The position numbers were made by a program, and so were the translations under genes. This document shows positions 1-7,672 of a stretch of 64,000 nucleotides of DNA, one piece after another (the first letter of the stretch is position 1; each line of letters opens with the position of its first letter). Location: contig NZ_WBMT01000005.1 in assembly GCF_008923185.1 (NCBI RefSeq), positions 1 through 64,000 on the forward strand. The letters are read 5' to 3'. The stretch comes from Actinomadura rudentiformis. GTDB lineage: Bacteria; Actinomycetota; Actinomycetes; Streptosporangiales; Streptosporangiaceae. The notes below the pieces were generated by a model. It made no database searches. It was not told where the DNA came from and saw only the letters and a list, made by a program, of their open reading frames with translations.

Positions 1-147
1 GCCGCGGCGGGCCGGGCCGGCGGTATCGGCCGCGGTGCCCGTCCCGCCCGGCGCGCGGCGACGGACCCGTTCGGCGCCCTCCGGCCGCGGGCCGTGCAGA
101 GGCGGGATGTCCTCCAGCCGCAACGTCTCAGTGTCGGCGACGGTCAT
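1..147 (-). CDS. Partial unknown protein, N-terminal 49 residues only
   Basis: The ATG at 147 is preceded on the minus strand by a good ribosome binding site (AGAGGTGA). The frame stays open to the left edge of the window. The visible part starts MTVADTETLRLEDIPPLHG and continues as an Arg/Gly/Pro/Ala-rich stretch with no recognisable domain. It lies 33 bp downstream of the TlpA-like gene on the same strand, so it is probably the fourth gene of the MauE/TlpA operon. I do not recognise it. The sequence beyond the window is needed to classify it. Confidence 0.6.
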   Translation of the reverse strand, partial: MTVADTETLRLEDIPPLHGPRPEGAERVRRRAPGGTGTAADTAGPARRG

Positions 148-180
148 CGAGTCACCTCTGTGTCTCCCATCAGGTCTGTG

Positions 181-648
181 TCACCCAACAGCTCTGTCCC
201 CCGACAGCTCGCGCAATGCCTCGGCCGAACCCACCGGCTCGGCGGCGCGCACCCGGCCGCCCGCGTCGACGAGGACGGCGAACGGCGTGGCCGGGACCGC
301 GTAGTCCTCGAAGAGCCCGTCCCGCTCGTTCGCCAGCACCGTGATCCCCGGTGTCTCGGGTGCGGCACCCGCGAAGATCGCATGTACGGGGCGTCCCAGC
401 GACCTGGCGGCGTCGAGCACCTCCACGCAGACACCGCAGTCCACGTCCAGGAACAGCAGCAGGCCGGGCCCGAGCCGGTCGAACCCGGGCGCCCGGGTGC
501 CCGCCGCGGGGCCGAGCGGGCTTGGCCCAGCCGATCCCGGCAGACCCTGGCTCAGTGCGTGCACCTGCCGCACGAGCCCGGCGACGACCAGCGCGAGCAG
601 CACGATCGCCACCCACGAGAGCAACAGGGCGCTGTTCTGGAAGCTCAC
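181..648 (-). CDS. TlpA-like membrane-anchored thioredoxin-fold protein
   Basis: 155 residues. A hydrophobic N-terminal segment (about residues 7-25) would anchor the protein in the membrane with its thioredoxin-like domain outside. A C-x-x-C motif (DVDCGVCVEV, about residues 72-81) is the expected redox centre, and a cis-Pro region (PATPFAVLV) follows as in thioredoxin folds. The GTG start at 648 overlaps the stop of the upstream MauE-like gene (GTGA), so the two are translationally coupled. MauE/TlpA pairs are known to move reducing equivalents across the membrane, for example during methylamine dehydrogenase maturation. The substrate here is not evident. Confidence 0.8.
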   Translation of the reverse strand: MSFQNSALLLSWVAIVLLALVVAGLVRQVHALSQGLPGSAGPSPLGPAAGTRAPGFDRLGPGLLLFLDVDCGVCVEVLDAARSLGRPVHAIFAGAAPETPGITVLANERDGLFEDYAVPATPFAVLVDAGGRVRAAEPVGSAEALRELSGDRAVG

Positions 649-1178
649 TGGTCCGCGCCTCCTACGTAGATCATGGCCTCCGGCAGGATCGATGCGATCA
701 CCGTGAACACCAGCCCCGCGAAGGAGCCGATGAAGATCTGGAAGGGCTGGAGCTCCTCTACCGGGCCGTACACGGCCCCGGCCACCGCGATGAGGCCCAG
801 CAACGCCGCGCGTACCGTGACCCAGCCCGTCATCGGCGTCTCGATCCCCGCGCACCCGCAGGGCACCCCGGGCGGCCTGCGCCACCTGACGTAGGCCGAA
901 TACAGCCCGTAGACGGCCAGCAGCGCCGCCGCGGTCGCCATCCCGGCCCGCAGGAGCCCGGGCTCCCACCAGATGAGGGCGACGATCATCTCGCCGAGCA
1001 GCAGGGCCTCCGTCACGCCCACCAGCCTCGCGACCCCGACGACCATGGCGCCGGGGACCGTGCGGTGCGCGCGCAGCGCGGTGACGAGCACGCCGGGCCG
1101 CGCGACGTGCCCGGCCAGCGAGCCCAGCAGCACGAGCGGAACGGTCACCAGGGCGACCACGGCCAGCAGATCGTTCAT
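645..1178 (-). CDS. MauE/DoxX-like redox membrane protein
   Basis: 177 residues with four predicted membrane segments (about residues 4-24, 50-70, 76-94 and 117-165). A conserved C-G-C motif (PCGCAG, near residue 106) is typical of the MauE branch of the DoxX-like superfamily, which helps form disulfides or reduce partner proteins. The ATG at 1178 overlaps the stop of the upstream gene by one base (TGATG). Its own stop overlaps the start of the TlpA-like gene. This tight coupling says the three proteins act together, probably in oxidative maturation of an exported protein. No methylamine dehydrogenase subunit is visible in the window. Confidence 0.8.
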   Translation of the reverse strand: MNDLLAVVALVTVPLVLLGSLAGHVARPGVLVTALRAHRTVPGAMVVGVARLVGVTEALLLGEMIVALIWWEPGLLRAGMATAAALLAVYGLYSAYVRWRRPPGVPCGCAGIETPMTGWVTVRAALLGLIAVAGAVYGPVEELQPFQIFIGSFAGLVFTVIASILPEAMIYVGGADQ

Positions 1179-1870
1179 CAGCGGACCGCCTCGACCGACA
1201 GCCCGGCCAGCCGCCGGGGCACATCGCGGACCTGCTCCTCGTCCGGCAGCACGGTGACCAGCAGGGAGCGCGTGGCCAGCAGGAAGTAGGGCCCCTGGCC
1301 GTCGACCTCGTCGCGGAAGAGCTCGCCCCCCGCCACCAGCGCGCCGCGCCACTTCGGCAGCCGCCGGCGGGTCGTCGCGGTCAGCGCGGTGATCTCCAGC
1401 AGACCCACGTCCGGGATCTCCTTGACCAGCTCGGCGGGCTCGGGCCGGCGCACGCGCCGGCCGCGCGGCACCGCCACCACGCCGTCCTCGTGCTCGGTCA
1501 GGCGCAGCCCGTCGAAGAACGCCACCGCGTCGGCCGGGCGCCCGTGGTAGAGGTGCGTGAAGACCGCGTGCCGGCGCCCTTCCCAGACGGCCGCGAGCAC
1601 CTGGTCGGCGACCCGGGTGTCGGGATCGCTCAGCCGCGTCCGGCCGATCCTGAGGCGCCCGCCCTGGAGCCTGAACTCCTGGTCGAACCCGCCGACCGCG
1701 ATGTCCGCCGCCCACGCGCGGGCGTCCGCGCGCGTGCCGCTGGAGATCTCGTGCAGCCGGTCGCCTGCGGCGATCTTGGCCACCGAGGTGTACGGGCGGG
1801 AGAGATCGTGCAAACCGGACATTCGAACCCGGATGCCGTCGAGTGATCGGTGAGTGACCTGGCGTGGCAT
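1178..1870 (-). CDS. Unknown protein heading the MauE/TlpA operon
   Basis: 230 residues from the ATG at 1870. An internal ATG at about 1822 is an alternative start. I recognise no domain. The protein is soluble, with no signal peptide or membrane span, rich in Arg/Asp/Glu and with alternating beta-like segments (QEFRLQGGRLRIGRTRL; PYFLLATRSLLVTVLP). It ends in a one-base overlap with the MauE-like gene, so it is the first gene of a three- or four-gene operon. A palindrome 14 bp upstream of the start may be its operator. Its restricted context suggests that it is the client or a dedicated partner of the MauE/TlpA redox pair. That is inference. Confidence 0.7.
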   Translation of the reverse strand: MPRQVTHRSLDGIRVRMSGLHDLSRPYTSVAKIAAGDRLHEISSGTRADARAWAADIAVGGFDQEFRLQGGRLRIGRTRLSDPDTRVADQVLAAVWEGRRHAVFTHLYHGRPADAVAFFDGLRLTEHEDGVVAVPRGRRVRRPEPAELVKEIPDVGLLEITALTATTRRRLPKWRGALVAGGELFRDEVDGQGPYFLLATRSLLVTVLPDEEQVRDVPRRLAGLSVEAVR

Positions 1871-1883
1871 CGCGGCGCCCCTT

Positions 1884-1898
1884 CGTACACGATGTACG
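1884..1898. promoter_or_regulatory. Palindromic operator candidate upstream of the MauE operon
   Basis: CGTACA-CGA-TGTACG is a perfect 6-3-6 inverted repeat. It lies 14 bp before the ATG of the first operon gene, overlapping where a ribosome binding site or promoter would be. The regulator is unknown. Confidence 0.4.
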
Positions 1899-1992
1899 AG
1901 CAGTGACACAAGTGACGCTACGCGCTCCAGTGCCTCCGGACCGCTAAACATGCCGCATCCGGTCACCTTTGACGAACGGGTAAGGTCACGGC

Positions 1993-2160
1993 GTGAACGA
2001 CGCGTGTTCCGCCGCACCCGCGGGGGCGTCCGGACTCGCCCACGGCGGCGTTTTCGCCCCGGCGGCGGACGGGGCTCTCGGTATGGTCGGTTGGCTCCGC
2101 CGGCGGCGTGATCCCAGCCGCGCGGGCCGGCCGTGCAGCCGGCTCGTGAAGTCAACCTGA
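1993..2160 (+). CDS. Possible small ORF (55 residues) upstream of dut
   Basis: A GTG at 1993 opens a 55-codon frame with an AAGG ribosome-binding-like sequence at 1982-1985. The stop TGA (2158-2160) falls inside the first copy of a 13-bp tandem repeat. The peptide has no recognised domain and ends with an Arg-rich tail. It fills the 340-bp gap between divergent genes. It may equally be non-coding leader of dut. Confidence 0.22.
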   Translation: MNDACSAAPAGASGLAHGGVFAPAADGALGMVGWLRRRRDPSRAGRPCSRLVKST

Positions 2161-2200
2161 GCAGTCAACCTGAGCAGTCAACCCGAGCAGTCAGCCCGTG
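2150..2200 (+). repeat. 13-bp tandem repeat, 3 full copies plus a remnant
   Basis: AGTCAACCTGAGC occurs at 2150-2162 and 2163-2175, with a one-base variant (AGTCAACCCGAGC) at 2176-2188. A degenerate fourth start (AGTCAGCCCG) follows from 2189. The array ends about 10 bp before the dut start, so it forms the dut 5' leader. Confidence 0.85.
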
Positions 2201-2210
2201 AGGTGAGCCC

Positions 2211-2684
2211 GTGAGCAAGGTGGATGTGCTGATCAAGCGCCTCGACCCGCAATTGCCTGTACCGTCGTACGCGCATGCCGGTGACGCGGGCGCGGATCTG
2301 GTCACCGCCGTCGACGTCGAACTCCCGCCGGGAGAGCGCGCGGTGGTCCCGACCGGGGTCTCGATCGCGCTGCCGGACGGCTATGCCGCTTTCATTCACC
2401 CCCGGTCCGGTTTGGGCGCTAGGTTTGGGGTGACCATTGTCAATGCACCCGGTACGGTCGATGCCGGCTATCGGGGTGAGATCAAGGTGACCCTGCTGAA
2501 CACCGACCCCCGCGCCACGGTCAGGCTGCGGCGCGGCGATCGCATCGCGCAGATGGTCGTGCAGCGCGTGGAGCAGGCGGTGTTCCACGAGGTCGCCGAG
2601 CTTCCCGGATCGGCCCGCGGAGTCGATGGGTTCGGCTCCACAGGGGGGTTCGCGGATAATGAGCACAGGGAAGAAGGAGCGTGA
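2211..2684 (+). CDS. dut: dUTP diphosphatase
   Basis: 157 residues, normal length for the trimeric dUTPase family. It hydrolyses dUTP to dUMP and diphosphate, keeping uracil out of DNA and supplying dUMP for thymidylate. All five family motifs are visible: AGDAGADL (23-30), PRSGLG (64-69), [13 protein letters not shown] with the uracil-pocket Tyr (78-90), [10 protein letters not shown] (107-116) and the C-terminal arm [11 protein letters not shown] (136-146). The GTG start at 2211 has a GAGGTGA ribosome binding site. DUF3710 follows after 3 bp. This dut-DUF3710 order is conserved in actinomycetes. Confidence 0.97.
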   Translation: MSKVDVLIKRLDPQLPVPSYAHAGDAGADLVTAVDVELPPGERAVVPTGVSIALPDGYAAFIHPRSGLGARFGVTIVNAPGTVDAGYRGEIKVTLLNTDPRATVRLRRGDRIAQMVVQRVEQAVFHEVAELPGSARGVDGFGSTGGFADNEHREEGA

Positions 2685-2687
2685 GTC

Positions 2688-3512
2688 GTGGCTTTTGGAC
2701 GTCGCCGGCAGGCTGAGGAGCCCGCTAAGGAGCCCGAGCTGACCGACGAGCAGGCGGACGAGACCGCCGAGGCCGAGGCTGGGGCTTCCGAGAGCACCGC
2801 GCCGGGTGACGGCGGTCCGTGGGACTCCGAGGAGTCCTACCCCGAGTTGCAGCGTCTGGACTTCGGGTGCATGCAGGTACCGGTCGCGCCCGGCCTTGGT
2901 TTCCAGGTCAACTTCGAGGCCACCGAGGTCGACGAGGAGGGCAACCCCCTCGACGGCCGGCCCGTCGCCGTCCTGGTGCAGTACGAGGAGAGCGCCATGC
3001 AGCTGCAGGCGTTCGCCGCTCCCAAGCGCAGCGGGATCTGGGAGGACGTCCGGCGCGAGACCGCCAAGGACATCGAGGAAGAGGCGCAGGGGCAGACCCA
3101 GGACGGTGAGGGCCCGTTCGGTCCCGAGCTCATCGCCATGGTCCCCGCAGCGCTGACCGAAGAGGTCCTCGCGGAGATGCCGGACGAGGTCAAGGAGCAG
3201 ATCCCGGCCGAGTTCATCGAGCAGGGCTGGGCGCCGCAGCTGATCCGCTTCATCGGGGTGGACGGCCCGCGCTGGTTCCTCCAGGCCGTGGTGCAGGGCG
3301 CCGCGATCGAGGACGAGGAGCAGTGGCAGGTCCTGGAGGACGTCTTCCGCAACATCGTCGTGGTCCGCGGCGAGTCGCCGATGCCGCCCCGCGACCTGCT
3401 GCCGCTGGAGATCCCCAAGGAGTTCTCCGAGGCGGGCGAGGAGGAGGAAGAAGGAGCCGTCGAGACCTTCAACCCCTTCGAACGCGGCCCGGAGATCACC
3501 GAGGTCCGCTGA
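2688..3512 (+). CDS. DUF3710 domain-containing protein
   Basis: 274 residues. The GTG at 2688 has a strong AGAAGGAGC ribosome binding site inside the end of dut. The first 45 residues are highly acidic and low-complexity. The central part matches the actinobacterial DUF3710 family (PVAVLVQYEESAMQLQAFAA; SGIWEDVRRE; PRWFLQAVVQGAA). The tail is acidic (EEEEEG) and ends in ITEVR. Function is unknown. The family is almost always co-transcribed with dut, so a role tied to nucleotide or DNA maintenance is plausible but unproven. Two hairpin terminators follow, marking the operon end. Confidence 0.92.
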   Translation: MAFGRRRQAEEPAKEPELTDEQADETAEAEAGASESTAPGDGGPWDSEESYPELQRLDFGCMQVPVAPGLGFQVNFEATEVDEEGNPLDGRPVAVLVQYEESAMQLQAFAAPKRSGIWEDVRRETAKDIEEEAQGQTQDGEGPFGPELIAMVPAALTEEVLAEMPDEVKEQIPAEFIEQGWAPQLIRFIGVDGPRWFLQAVVQGAAIEDEEQWQVLEDVFRNIVVVRGESPMPPRDLLPLEIPKEFSEAGEEEEEGAVETFNPFERGPEITEVR

Positions 3513-3535
3513 GCCGGACCGGCCGGAACGGCTTC

Positions 3536-3567
3536 CACGGCCCGTCGCGATCCCGCGGCGGGCCGTG
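3536..3567 (+). terminator. Hairpin downstream of DUF3710
   Basis: A 14-bp stem (CACGGCCCGTCGCG against CGCGGCGGGCCGTG, one mismatch) with an ATCC loop, 24 bp after the stop. There is no U-tract, as is common for actinobacterial terminators. Confidence 0.6.
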
Positions 3568-3590
3568 ATCATTTGTCCCGACCTGCGCGC

Positions 3591-3620
3591 GGCCGCCCAC
3601 GGAAAAGTGGGCGGCCTTTC
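3591..3620 (+). terminator. Strong terminator of the dut operon
   Basis: Perfect 10-bp stem GGCCGCCCAC / GTGGGCGGCC with a GGAAAA loop, followed by TTTC. It lies 23 bp after the first hairpin, giving a tandem terminator. Confidence 0.85.
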
Positions 3621-3694
3621 GCATGTTGTGGGTGGAGTGGGAAGGATGAGACCATAACCACCTATAGCCGATAGCCGGTTACGGGGGTCTCCCA

Positions 3695-4393
3695 ATGTCC
3701 GCGACGCTGCGAGCCGGGGCGCGACGTGCCCTCCCGGTCGTTCCGGCGACCTTCGCGCTCGGTGTCTCGTTCGGCGTGCTGGCCGGGCCCGTCATCGGAG
3801 GCGTCGCCGCCGTGGTCATGTCCGCGATCGTCTTCGCGGGCGGTGCGCAGTTCGCCGCGGTCGCGGTGCTGGCCGGCGGCGGCGGGGCGTTCGCCGCGAC
3901 GGGCGCCGGGCTGCTGATGAACGCGCGGTTCCTGCCGATGGGCTTCGGATTCGCGCCCGCGTTCCGGGGGCGCCGGCTCTGGCGGGCCGTGCAGGGGCAG
4001 GCGATCGTGGACGCGGGTCTCGTGCTGGCCCGCAAGGACGACGGCACCTATGACCGGAAACTGCTCTTCGGCTCCACCGCCTTCCAGGGCGTCGGATGGG
4101 TCAGCGGCACGGCGCTGGGCGTGCTCGTGGGGAACACGCTGCCCGATCCGGACGTGTTCGGGATCGACGCGATCTTCCCTGCGTTCTACATCGCCCTGCT
4201 CGGCGGGGAACTGCGCGGCACCCGGGCGCGGATCGCCGCCCTGCTGGCAGTGGGGATCGTCCTCGCGGGCGCATCCGTCCTGCCGCCGGGCGTGCCGGTG
4301 ATCGCGGCGTCCGCCGTCGCGCTGATCGGTCTCATCCCCGAACGTGAACGTGACGAGGCGTCCGAGCCGGAGAAGGAGAAGGCGACGAAATGA
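3695..4393 (+). CDS. azlC: AzlC-like branched-chain amino acid exporter, large subunit
   Basis: 232 residues with about seven membrane segments. It shows the AzlC family N-terminal pattern (ALGVSFGVLAG, then AGGAQFAAV and LMNARFLPMG). With AzlD it forms a two-component exporter of branched-chain or other hydrophobic amino acids and analogues. The ATG at 3695 is preceded by a G-rich stretch (GGGGG). The last codons overlap azlD by ATGA, so the two subunits are coupled. The last 20 residues are charged (Glu/Lys-rich) and probably cytoplasmic. Confidence 0.9.
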   Translation: MSATLRAGARRALPVVPATFALGVSFGVLAGPVIGGVAAVVMSAIVFAGGAQFAAVAVLAGGGGAFAATGAGLLMNARFLPMGFGFAPAFRGRRLWRAVQGQAIVDAGLVLARKDDGTYDRKLLFGSTAFQGVGWVSGTALGVLVGNTLPDPDVFGIDAIFPAFYIALLGGELRGTRARIAALLAVGIVLAGASVLPPGVPVIAASAVALIGLIPERERDEASEPEKEKATK

Positions 4394-4698
4394 CCGTCTG
4401 GCTGACCATCGGGCTCCTGGCCGTGGGCACGTTCGTCATCAAGGGGGCGGGTCCGGCGGCGCTGGGACGTCGCGAACTACCGGGATGGGCGCTGCCCGTG
4501 ATCGCACTGCTGCCCGCGGTGCTGCTGTCGGCCCTGGTGGCCTATGACACGTTCGGCGGCGCCGAGGGCTTTCACGTGGACGCCAAGCTGGCCGGGGTGG
4601 GTGCCGCCATCGCCGCGGTCGCGCTCAAGGCCCCGATGACCGTCGTCCTGATCGCCGCCGCCGTGGTCACCGCCCTGACCCGGCTGATAGTGGCCTAA
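4390..4698 (+). CDS. azlD: AzlD-like exporter small subunit
   Basis: 102 residues with three to four membrane segments, the normal size of AzlD. The family pattern FVIKGAGPAALG near the N-terminus and PAVLLSALVAYDTF in the middle support the call. The ATG overlaps the azlC stop (ATGA). It is the partner of AzlC in branched-chain amino acid export. Confidence 0.88.
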   Translation: MTVWLTIGLLAVGTFVIKGAGPAALGRRELPGWALPVIALLPAVLLSALVAYDTFGGAEGFHVDAKLAGVGAAIAAVALKAPMTVVLIAAAVVTALTRLIVA

Positions 4699-4747
4699 GT
4701 CACCTTTGGGCCTTGCCGGGCGGCCCCGGCGGGTGGTCAATCGAGCC

Positions 4748-4828
4748 ATGTCGAAGCGCACCCGTAAACGCCGTGCCCGCAAGCGCAACAAGGCCAACAA
4801 GGGTCGGCGGCCGACCGCCCGGCACTGA
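4748..4828 (+). CDS. Ribosomal protein bL37 (26-residue microprotein)
   Basis: 26 residues, extremely basic: the start MSKRTRKRRARKRNKANKG is followed by RRPTARH. This resembles the actinobacterial large-subunit microprotein bL37 seen in mycobacterial ribosomes (about 24 residues, Lys/Arg-rich with a KANHG-RP-like end), which binds in the 23S rRNA core. A GGTGG ribosome binding site lies about 11 bp before the ATG. It stands alone after azlD and ends 2 bp from the stop of the convergent PIG-L gene. Genes of this size are easily missed by gene callers. The call rests on composition and the NKAN-G-RP pattern. Confidence 0.85.
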   Translation: MSKRTRKRRARKRNKANKGRRPTARH

Positions 4829-4830
4829 CG

Positions 4831-5529
4831 TCAGAGCTCGATGAGCTCGAACTGGATCGCGTGGGTCACGCCGTCCACCTGCCCCGAGGCCATGTCGGTG
4901 AGGGAGGCCGCCGGGTCGAACTCGGCGCCCAGGTTGTCGAAGTAGACCTTGTGGGCCTGGAGGGAGGCGATGCCCGCGTCCAGGTGGCCGGTGACGTCCA
5001 CGTAGTGCGTGGCCTGCGGTGAGCCGCCGAACAGGGCGAACCGCACGCCCTGCCACGGCTCCAGCTCCAGGTCGCGGAACACCCAGCGGTTGGCCGCGTC
5101 CCGTACGGCGTCGGCCACCGCGAGCCCCATGGCCCGGTGGTCGGCCATGTTGAAGCCCACGCCGCCGGGCCAGGTCTCGCGGAAGTTCAGCGAGATCACC
5201 ACCTCCGGCCTGTGGCGCCGGATCGCGCGGGCGATCTCGCGCCGCAGCGGCAGCCCGTACTCCAGCATGCCGTCGGCGAGGTCGAGGAACTCGACCGTGT
5301 CGACGCCGACCTGCCGGGCCGCCTCGATCTGCTCCTGGGTACGGATGGCGCGCACGTCCTCGGGGTCCATGGAGTCGATCCCGGCCTCGCCGCGCGTCGC
5401 CAGCACCTCGACCACCGTCTTGCCCTGCGCGGTCCACTTGGCGACCGCCGCCGACGCCCCGTACTCCAGATCGTCGGGATGGGCCACGATCGCCAGCGCT
5501 CGCCGCCAGTCCTCCGGTACCGCTTCCAT
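4831..5529 (-). CDS. PIG-L family deacetylase
   Basis: 232 residues. The zinc-binding motif AHPDDLE is at 16-22, and a second metal-ligand histidine lies in ADHRAMG (about residues 124-130). The family removes acetyl groups from N-acetylglucosaminyl compounds, for example in mycothiol biosynthesis and mycothiol-conjugate cleavage. This member is shorter than MshB or Mca (about 290), so its substrate is unknown. The ATG at 5529 is chosen because homology begins there. Upstream in-frame sequence looks like non-coding DNA. Confidence 0.88.
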   Translation of the reverse strand: MEAVPEDWRRALAIVAHPDDLEYGASAAVAKWTAQGKTVVEVLATRGEAGIDSMDPEDVRAIRTQEQIEAARQVGVDTVEFLDLADGMLEYGLPLRREIARAIRRHRPEVVISLNFRETWPGGVGFNMADHRAMGLAVADAVRDAANRWVFRDLELEPWQGVRFALFGGSPQATHYVDVTGHLDAGIASLQAHKVYFDNLGAEFDPAASLTDMASGQVDGVTHAIQFELIEL

Positions 5530-5887
5530 GGCCCCATTCTTGCTGATCTTGCGACCGTTGCCACATTCCTGGAAGCGCCGCTCCCCGTCGATGACGGCGG
5601 TGGTCTTCAGGTTTCCCCGAGAGGGTGACGAGCACCAGGTGTTCCGGCCGGCGCCCGAAGACCTGGGCGTCATCCAGGCCGCGCGGCTGGAGCGAGGTGC
5701 CTGTTGCATGGCGCCGGCGATAGCGTGGAGTGCCGGGGCGACCACTGATGTCGGTTCACAGGTCGGGGACAGGCTGTGGCAGGAGTGGAGTCGTTCAGGA
5801 TTGGGGGCGGCGGGGTGCGGTGTTGTGTGAGACCCTTTTCGGAGGCTGCTCTCGCAGGTGGGGTCGGGAGGATTCGGAGAGGCCGCC
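5530..5887. other. Intergenic region between divergent genes, 358 bp
   Basis: This holds the divergent promoters of the PIG-L gene and the unknown gene at 5888. I see no convincing ORF, RNA gene or long repeat. The stretch 5680-5880 is unusually rich in G on the plus strand. Confidence 0.5.
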
Positions 5888-6337
5888 ATGAATGAGCACG
5901 CTCAGGCACTCGCGCTTTCTGACCTCGGTCAGGCCCTGCTGGCGTGTCTCGACGGTCGTCTGGCGGACACGGCCTTGGCCATCTCGAAGCATCAGCTGCT
6001 GGAGATCGCCCATGAGTGCCGTGAGATAGCCCAGCGCGTCATCCTGCACAGCGCGGGGGCGACGCCGTCAGCATGGGAACGCAGGCACCTCCTCGCCGAG
6101 ATGGCGCTGAGGCTCGCGCTCAACATCGAGTACGCGGCCGAGGGGTGCACCACCTGCTTCCCGGCGCAGGGCGGCACCGTGACCTGCGACGCCGTGGCCT
6201 GCGCCACCACTCGTGACGCCCTCCGCAACACCACGATCATCGTGGTGTCGGTGCTCAACGCCACTCGCTTCGCCGAGGATCGCCGCCGGGCCCATCTGGT
6301 CGAGCGGCCCTTTTCCCGGCTGCCTGCCCTGTCCTGA
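5888..6337 (+). CDS. Unknown helical protein with paired cysteines
   Basis: 149 residues from the ATG at 5888, which has a GGAGAG ribosome binding site 5 bp upstream. An upstream in-frame start at 5858 lacks one. The sequence is mainly alpha-helical with no signal or membrane span. Two cysteine pairs (EGCTTCF and TCDAVAC, about residues 92-109) could bind a metal or form disulfides. I do not recognise the family. It is convergent with the ArsR-like gene. Confidence 0.6.
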   Translation: MNEHAQALALSDLGQALLACLDGRLADTALAISKHQLLEIAHECREIAQRVILHSAGATPSAWERRHLLAEMALRLALNIEYAAEGCTTCFPAQGGTVTCDAVACATTRDALRNTTIIVVSVLNATRFAEDRRRAHLVERPFSRLPALS

Positions 6338-6355
6338 GGCGCCGCGCCGGCTGAC

Positions 6356-6697
6356 CTAGAGTGCGCGGCCCAGAAGGTCGACGAGCTGGGCGATGCGCTC
6401 CTCATCGCGGCGGTAGTGCGTCCACTTCCCGATGCGGGTGGAGCGGACCAGCCCGGCACGTTGCAGCGATGCCATGTAGGCGGAGACGGTCGACTGCGCG
6501 AGCCCGGTCTTGGCCTGGATGTGGCTGACGCACACGCCGACCTCGTGCGGGTCCGCGATCCCCTCATGTACCGGGAAATGGGCCTCAGGGTCGCGCAACC
6601 ACTGGAGGAGCTGGAGCCGCACGGGGTTGGCGAGCGCCTTGAACGCCTCAAGCAGCTGCTCGGAGACGTCCTGCGAGGGCCCGGTCTGTGTCGTCAT
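6356..6697 (-). CDS. ArsR/SmtB-type winged-helix regulator
   Basis: 113 residues, usual size for the ArsR family. The pattern ALANPVRLQLLQWLRD, then a recognition helix around QSTVSAYMASLQRAGLV and a wing (RIGKWTHYRRDEE), is clear. No metal-binding Cys pair is visible in the DNA-binding helix, so it may sense a non-metal signal. It is transcribed away from the ABC exporter genes and may repress them from the shared 194-bp gap. Confidence 0.85.
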   Translation of the reverse strand: MTTQTGPSQDVSEQLLEAFKALANPVRLQLLQWLRDPEAHFPVHEGIADPHEVGVCVSHIQAKTGLAQSTVSAYMASLQRAGLVRSTRIGKWTHYRRDEERIAQLVDLLGRAL

Positions 6698-6891
6698 AGG
6701 TGGAATCGAGTCTACGACGGTGTGGTGAATGTCGCCGACCGGCTGATCTCGTCCGTGACGCGGCTCCGCGGAACGAAGGTGGGGTTTTGCCTACCTCGGT
6801 TGGCGTGGTGGGTCCCTGTGCCCTGCTTTTCCCCGCTCATAACTTCGTACCTGACGGCGCGAGAGGCGCTCAAACGGCTCGGAGGTATGGG

Positions 6892-7671
6892 ATGTTCAGG
6901 CGAAAGGCAGAGGAGCGCACTGGTTCACCGGAGGCGCTCCGGCTGGAGTCGGTGCGCAGGGTCTACGGTGCCGAGGGCAACCAGGTGAACGCGCTGGACG
7001 GCGTTTCGCTGTCCCTGCCCAAGGGGTCGTTCACCGCTGTCATGGGCCCGTCCGGTTCGGGCAAGAGCACGTTCCTGCACTGTGCGGCGGGCCTGGACCA
7101 GCCGACCGGCGGCCGGGTGTTCGTGGACGGCGAGGAGTTGGCCGGACGGAACGAGGCGGCGCTGACCAAGTTCCGCCGGGAGCGGATCGGCTTCGTCTTC
7201 CAGCAGTTCAACCTGTTGCCGGCACTGACGGTCATGCAGAACGTGACGTTGCCGCTGAAGCTGGCCGGGAGGAAGGCCGACCCCGAGCAGGCGCGTGCGG
7301 TGCTGGCACGTGTGGGGCTCGGGGAGCGGCTGCACCACCGGCCGTCGGAGTTGTCGGGCGGGCAGCAGCAGCGGGTGGCGATCGCGCGGGCGCTGGTGAC
7401 GCGGCCGAGCGTGCTCTTCGGCGACGAGCCGACCGGGGCGCTCGACACGCGGAGCGCGCGCGACGTGCTGGCGCTCCTCCAGGAGGCCGTGCGCATGTAC
7501 GGGCAGACCGTCGTCATGGTGACCCACGACCCGGTGGCGGCCTCGTACGCCGACTCGGTGCTCTTCCTCGCCGACGGCCGGATCGTCGGCCGGATGACCG
7601 CGCCGACCGCCGAGGCGGTCGCCGAGCGCATGACCCACCTGTCCGACGAGATCATCCCGGCGGTGGCGTGA
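6892..7671 (+). CDS. MacB/LolD-type ABC transporter ATP-binding protein
   Basis: 259 residues. Walker A GPSGSGKST (52-60), Q-loop VFQQFN, signature LSGGQ (154-158), Walker B VLFGDEP (174-180) and H-loop His212 are intact. The TGALD after Walker B is typical of MacB/FtsE-like ATPases that pair with FtsX-type permeases. The ATG at 6892 has GGAGG 6 bp upstream. The permease gene follows after 1 bp. The pair probably exports a peptide or antibiotic, or acts on the cell envelope. Confidence 0.93.
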   Translation: MFRRKAEERTGSPEALRLESVRRVYGAEGNQVNALDGVSLSLPKGSFTAVMGPSGSGKSTFLHCAAGLDQPTGGRVFVDGEELAGRNEAALTKFRRERIGFVFQQFNLLPALTVMQNVTLPLKLAGRKADPEQARAVLARVGLGERLHHRPSELSGGQQQRVAIARALVTRPSVLFGDEPTGALDTRSARDVLALLQEAVRMYGQTVVMVTHDPVAASYADSVLFLADGRIVGRMTAPTAEAVAERMTHLSDEIIPAVA

Positions 7672-7672
7672 C

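Noticed and set aside
2178..3695. 505-codon minus-strand frame across dut and DUF3710
   Set aside because: Covers two well-supported plus-strand genes and their terminators; no start signal or family pattern.
5604..5830. Remnant gene between PIG-L and the gene at 5888
   Set aside because: Some open stretches look protein-like in one frame, but there is no start signal, no consistent family pattern and no frameshifted partner.
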